A stretch of DNA of 5,019 nucleotides. It comes from Bifidobacterium sp. UBA744 (GTDB taxonomy: Bacteria > Actinomycetota > Actinomycetes > Actinomycetales > Bifidobacteriaceae). The notes below the pieces were generated by a model, which had not been told where the DNA came from, searched no databases, and was given only the letters and a program-made list of their open reading frames with translations. Positions within the stretch are counted from its first letter, which is position 1, and each line of letters opens with the position of its first letter. The position numbers and the translations under genes are program-made. The DNA lies in the NCBI GenBank assembly GCA_002298605.1, contig DBKS01000012.1:721-5739 (forward strand), written 5' to 3'. Below, piece by piece: positions 4,965 to 5,019 of this stretch.

Positions 4965-5019
4965 TCTGATGACGCAGGTTGGTTGCCGTGGGCGCATGGG
5001 GTTGCGCGGAAGGGCGATG

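Noticed and set aside
4221..4997. A 258-codon minus-strand frame opposite the nucleoside hydrolase
   Set aside because: Its composition (Arg/His-rich) and position fit a shadow of the real gene, whose catalytic motifs are intact on the plus strand.
5005..5019. GGAAGGGCGATG at the very end as a possible gene start
   Set aside because: Only the ATG itself is inside the window and the spacing to the purine run is too short to judge.

Overview
The window is GC-rich, non-repetitive bacterial chromosome with four complete protein genes and no RNA genes, CRISPR arrays or insertion sequences. High GC, third-position GC bias, actinobacterial-style regulatory sequences (including a likely leaderless gene) and the overall look of the proteins suggest a Bifidobacterium or close relative. 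That assignment is an inference from style; no marker gene is present.

Layout. (1) 5-820, plus: a fumarylacetoacetate-hydrolase (FAH) family enzyme, followed by a strong intrinsic terminator (835-874). (2) 875-1120: convergent intergenic region with a second, degenerate copy of that terminator on the opposite strand, a short perfect palindrome and a weak promoter-like pair. (3) 1121-2050, minus: a membrane carrier of the AEC (auxin efflux carrier / malate permease-like) family. (4) 2051-2522: a 472-base divergent intergenic region with two TATACT boxes, one facing each way, several GC-rich palindromes, and a leader of about 210 bases with three successive hairpins before the next gene. (5) 2523-3608, plus: a lipoprotein solute-binding subunit of an ABC importer, in the NMT1/THI5 (ThiY/RibY/SsuA-like) family, closed by a terminator at 3631-3673. 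(6) 3683-3749: a TGCGCAAT direct repeat and a promoter whose predicted start falls on the next gene's ATG. (7) 3756-4964, plus: an inosine/uridine-type nucleoside hydrolase carrying about 85 extra residues in two insertions. The last 55 bases (4965-5019) show no clear feature.

How it fits together. Each gene seems to be its own transcription unit: terminators or convergent/divergent arrangement separate all four. The FAH enzyme and the AEC carrier could both handle small dicarboxylic or keto acids, but this is weak inference from families. The binding protein and the nucleoside hydrolase suggest scavenging of a vitamin- or nucleoside-like heterocycle. No permease or ATPase is in view, so the binding protein is an orphan here. 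The most interesting item is the structured leader of the binding-protein gene: it has the position and size of a riboswitch or other cis-regulatory RNA, yet shows no recognisable TPP or FMN consensus.
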